This document shows positions 6,162 through 7,856 of a stretch of DNA of 7,856 nt, in pieces. This DNA is from Candidatus Ethanoperedens thermophilum (lineage in GTDB: Archaea; Halobacteriota; Methanosarcinia; Methanosarcinales; EX4572-44), in the NCBI GenBank assembly GCA_012910725.1, contig WNEG01000113.1:1-7856 (forward strand), given 5' to 3'. The notes under the pieces are model-generated. The model ran no database searches, was not told where the DNA came from, and saw only the letters and a program-made list of their open reading frames with translations. A program made the position numbers and the translations under genes. The first letter of the stretch is position 1; each line of letters opens with the position of its first letter.

Positions 6162-7526
6162 ATGGTAAAAGATTTTCCGTTTGAAATATCTCCAATGTTT
6201 GAAGGAGAGCGAATTAGAAAAGATGGATTGCATGTGGAGCTTGCAGGTCCAAAATCCAAAGGGTTTGAGCTTGTACAGGCAGCAAAGATGAATGAAGTTG
6301 AAGATGGTAAGGTAACACTGATAGGTCCAGACATCAGCGAGATGGAAGAAGGTAAAACCTATCCTTATGCAATGATTTACTATATTGCAGGCGAACATGT
6401 GGAGACAGATGTCGAATCCATTGTAGAACGTCGAAACCATGATTTTCAGAACTATATTCATGGATACATGCACTTAAACCAGAGATATGACATCTGGGTT
6501 AGAATTGGAAAGGAAGCGATGAGTAAGGGACTCAGCTCGCTGAAACAGATCGCACAAGCAACGATGATGCTGTTTAAAAACGAGCTGCCATTTATAGAGA
6601 GAATTGAGGCTGTCTATATAACAGATATTGCAGAAATAGAAAAACGTATGGAAGAAGCAAAGAAAACTTATGACCTGAGAGATGCAAGAACCAGAGATCT
6701 GCATGAAGAAGATGTGGATACTTTCTATGGCTGCACACTATGCCAATCTTTTGCTCCAACCAATGTCTGTGTAATTACCCCGGATCGTGTATCACTCTGT
6801 GGAGCAATCAACTGGTTTGATGGGAGAGCAGCAGCCATGACAGACCCCGAAGGTCCACAGTTTGCAATTAAAAAAGGCGAAGTACTTGACTTAGTTGGTG
6901 GGGAGTATAGTGGAGTCAATGAGCTTGCGGCAAAGCTTTCGGGTGGTGCATACAATAGAATCAAACTTCACTCGTTCTTTGAATATCCGCACACATCCTG
7001 CGGTTGTTTTGAAGTGGTAGGATTCTTTATGCCTGAAGTGGATGGAATAGGCTGGGTTAATCGGGATTTTAATGGCACTGCTCCAAATGGACTGCCTTTT
7101 TCTACCATGGCAGGCCAGACAGGCGGTGGAAAACAGGTGGTTGGATTTCTTGGAATAGGCATCAACTACTTCAGGTCCCCCAAATTTATACAGGCGGATG
7201 GCGGATGGAATAGGACGGTCTGGATGCCCAAGTTTCTAAAAGATCGGGTAAGTGGAAGCATACCACAAGAGATAATCGATGCCATTGCTACAGAAGAAGA
7301 TGTTACCAATATTGATAAACTAAAAGCATTCCTAATTAAACACAAGCATCCTGTAGTAGCTCGATGGAAGGATGAAAAAGAAGTGGCAACAAGTAAAGAA
7401 GTACCGACAGAAACAACACAAGTACAGGATGTATTGCATCTATCAGGTGGCACTGGTGGCGGTATAAAAATTATCCTCTCCAATGCAAAAATCACGATAG
7501 ACAAAATAATAGTGAAGAGGAAATAG
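6162..7526 (+). CDS. cdhC: CO dehydrogenase/acetyl-CoA synthase beta subunit (acetyl-CoA synthase)
   Basis: CdhC makes or cleaves acetyl-CoA from a methyl group on the corrinoid protein, CO and CoA at the nickel-iron-sulfur A-cluster. In archaea it belongs to the five-subunit ACDS complex. The 454-residue protein has the full ligand set: C191, C194, C203, C213, C280, C282. Their spacing (C-x2-C-x8-C-x9-C, then CGC) is the same as in the Moorella ACS residues 506, 509, 518, 528, 595 and 597. The first four hold the [4Fe-4S] cluster, and CGC plus C194 would hold the two nickel ions. As in other archaeal CdhC, the N-terminal CODH-binding domain of the bacterial enzyme is absent. The C terminus has a charged, Thr-rich linker (about 400-422) and a Gly-rich tail ending KITIDKIIVKRK. 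The gene is intact. cdhA, cdhB, cdhD and cdhE, usual neighbours in methanogens, are absent. It may be cotranscribed with the FrhB-like gene, or started in the hairpin-filled spacer, where I see no convincing TATA box. Confidence 0.96.
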   Translation: MVKDFPFEISPMFEGERIRKDGLHVELAGPKSKGFELVQAAKMNEVEDGKVTLIGPDISEMEEGKTYPYAMIYYIAGEHVETDVESIVERRNHDFQNYIHGYMHLNQRYDIWVRIGKEAMSKGLSSLKQIAQATMMLFKNELPFIERIEAVYITDIAEIEKRMEEAKKTYDLRDARTRDLHEEDVDTFYGCTLCQSFAPTNVCVITPDRVSLCGAINWFDGRAAAMTDPEGPQFAIKKGEVLDLVGGEYSGVNELAAKLSGGAYNRIKLHSFFEYPHTSCGCFEVVGFFMPEVDGIGWVNRDFNGTAPNGLPFSTMAGQTGGGKQVVGFLGIGINYFRSPKFIQADGGWNRTVWMPKFLKDRVSGSIPQEIIDAIATEEDVTNIDKLKAFLIKHKHPVVARWKDEKEVATSKEVPTETTQVQDVLHLSGGTGGGIKIILSNAKITIDKIIVKRK

Positions 7527-7539
7527 TATTTGTGCAGGA

Positions 7540-7563
7540 TTCTTATTTCTTATTTCAGTTTTA
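7540..7563 (+). terminator. T-rich transcription end after cdhC
   Basis: A pyrimidine-rich stretch with repeated TTCTTATTTC ends in TTTT starting 14 nt past the cdhC stop. Archaeal RNA polymerase terminates at such T-runs without needing a hairpin. No stem is seen upstream of it. Confidence 0.45.
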
Positions 7564-7604
7564 CGATGAATAATTCAATGAATATAAAATTTGAAACAGC
7601 AATA

Positions 7605-7614
7605 CGTATATAGT
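7605..7614 (+). promoter_or_regulatory. TATA box before the structured leader
   Basis: CGTATATAGT has the core TATATA at 7607-7612. A start of transcription about 25 nt downstream falls at 7634-7636, exactly where the outer stem of the structured element begins. The coincidence supports both calls. Confidence 0.6.
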
Positions 7615-7635
7615 ATTCGGTTTACGATACTAAAA

Positions 7636-7727
7636 GGTGCTGTGACGGCTGTTGCGTCAGTAATTGTGTAATCAAGTACCATATTAATAGGATTACACAT
7701 TACCGATTGCACAATCGCGGCAGCACC
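7636..7727 (+). ncRNA. Structured RNA element, four-way junction (riboswitch-like leader or small RNA)
   Basis: By eye, 92 nt close into a junction. The outer stem is GGTGCTG (7636-7642) with CAGCACC (7721-7727). Inside are three hairpins: TGACG/CGTCA (7643-7647/7655-7659), TGTGTAATC/GATTACACA (7665-7673/7691-7699, 17-nt loop) and CGATTG/CAATCG (7704-7709/7712-7717). All 27 pairs are Watson-Crick. It is not a tRNA: there is no T-loop motif or 5-7-5 T-arm. I know no archaeal RNA family that it matches. It sits at the predicted 5' end of a transcript, about 90 nt before the next gene, so a cis-regulatory leader is the simplest reading. A free small RNA or a palindromic mobile repeat is also possible. 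Confidence 0.55.
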
Positions 7728-7728
7728 A

Positions 7729-7749
7729 GTTGGTTACACTGTAATCAAC
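7729..7749 (+). promoter_or_regulatory. Hairpin following the junction, possible switching partner
   Basis: GTTGGTTAC pairs with GTAATCAAC (9 pairs including one G-U) around an ACT loop. TGTAATCAA, spanning its loop end and right arm (7740-7748), also occurs in the second junction hairpin (7667-7675), so GATTACA at 7691-7697 can pair with either copy. Confidence 0.5.
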
Positions 7750-7757
7750 AAACAAAG

Positions 7758-7767
7758 AAATATAAAA
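7758..7767 (+). promoter_or_regulatory. Possible second TATA box for the downstream gene
   Basis: AAATATAAAA, 49 nt before the last gene's start, would give a leader of about 28 nt with the GGAGGA ribosome binding site. If it is the true promoter, the upstream structure would be a separate small RNA rather than a leader. The surrounding DNA is very A-rich, so chance occurrence is likely. Confidence 0.3.
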
Positions 7768-7815
7768 TTGTAGAAAAAGGAGAAAAATATAAGAAAAAAA
7801 TAATGGAGGAATGGA

Positions 7816-7856
7816 ATGATGGATAAAAAAATAATTACAACAACTGCAATTGCAGG
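7816..7856 (+). CDS. N terminus of an unknown, possibly exported protein (cut by right edge)
   Basis: Only MMDKKIITTTAIAG is visible. A strong GGAGGA (7805-7810) lies 5 nt before the first ATG and 8 nt before the second, in-frame ATG at 7819; the second spacing is the more usual. Two lysines followed by a small-residue, hydrophobic stretch look like the start of a signal peptide or membrane anchor. An earlier ATG at 7811 stops after two codons. Function cannot be told from 13 residues. Confidence 0.65.
   Translation, partial: MMDKKIITTTAIA

Noticed and set aside
6968..7504. Minus-strand ORFs of 65 and 112 codons
   Set aside because: They are shadows of cdhC, which has complete catalytic ligands on the plus strand.
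7636..7728. tRNA gene, suggested by the 7-bp outer stem followed by an A
   Set aside because: No T-arm with GTTC-type loop, no D-loop GG in place, no 5-bp anticodon arm with 7-nt loop in the centre, and the length and stem order are wrong.

Overview
The window looks like a stretch of an archaeal chromosome from an anaerobic, methanogen-related lineage. The evidence is a complete CdhC (beta subunit of the archaeal CO dehydrogenase/acetyl-CoA synthase), an F420-hydrogenase-beta (FrhB)-family protein, an Mre11-Rad50 pair, a DUF2080-type archaeal transposon-associated protein, TATA-box promoters 25-30 nt before starts, and a GAGGTGAT ribosome binding site. A methanogen, an ANME-type methanotroph or an alkane-oxidising relative would all fit. 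The sequence alone does not separate them.

Layout. Positions 1-3733 hold a minus-strand DNA repair operon. mre11 comes first and overlaps rad50 by one base (TGATG). rad50 runs off the left edge; its frame is open over 811 codons without a stop. Positions 3740-4850 are an accessory or scar zone. It holds a probable decayed 3' end of an IS200/IS605-like tnpB with a palindromic hairpin, a 111-codon hypothetical ORF with a charged tail, and a 50-residue DUF2080 gene with no transposase beside it. The DUF2080 gene carries a twin GGATATCC palindrome at its start.

Positions 4852-7526 hold two plus-strand metabolic genes, the FrhB-like oxidoreductase and cdhC. They are separated by 167 bases filled with short perfect hairpins and direct repeats. 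The last hairpin covers part of the cdhC ribosome binding site. The pair suggests that F420/flavin chemistry is linked to the acetyl-CoA synthase/decarbonylase step, but no other cdh gene is present, so this is only contextual.

Positions 7527-7856 hold a T-rich terminator region and then a good TATA box. About 25 nt downstream of that box begins a 92-nt segment that folds by eye into a closed four-way junction: an outer 7-bp stem enclosing three perfect hairpins. A further hairpin follows that can compete with one of them. The segment lies before a new gene that is cut by the right edge and has a signal-peptide-like N terminus. This leader, or independent small RNA, is the strongest candidate for something undescribed in the window.
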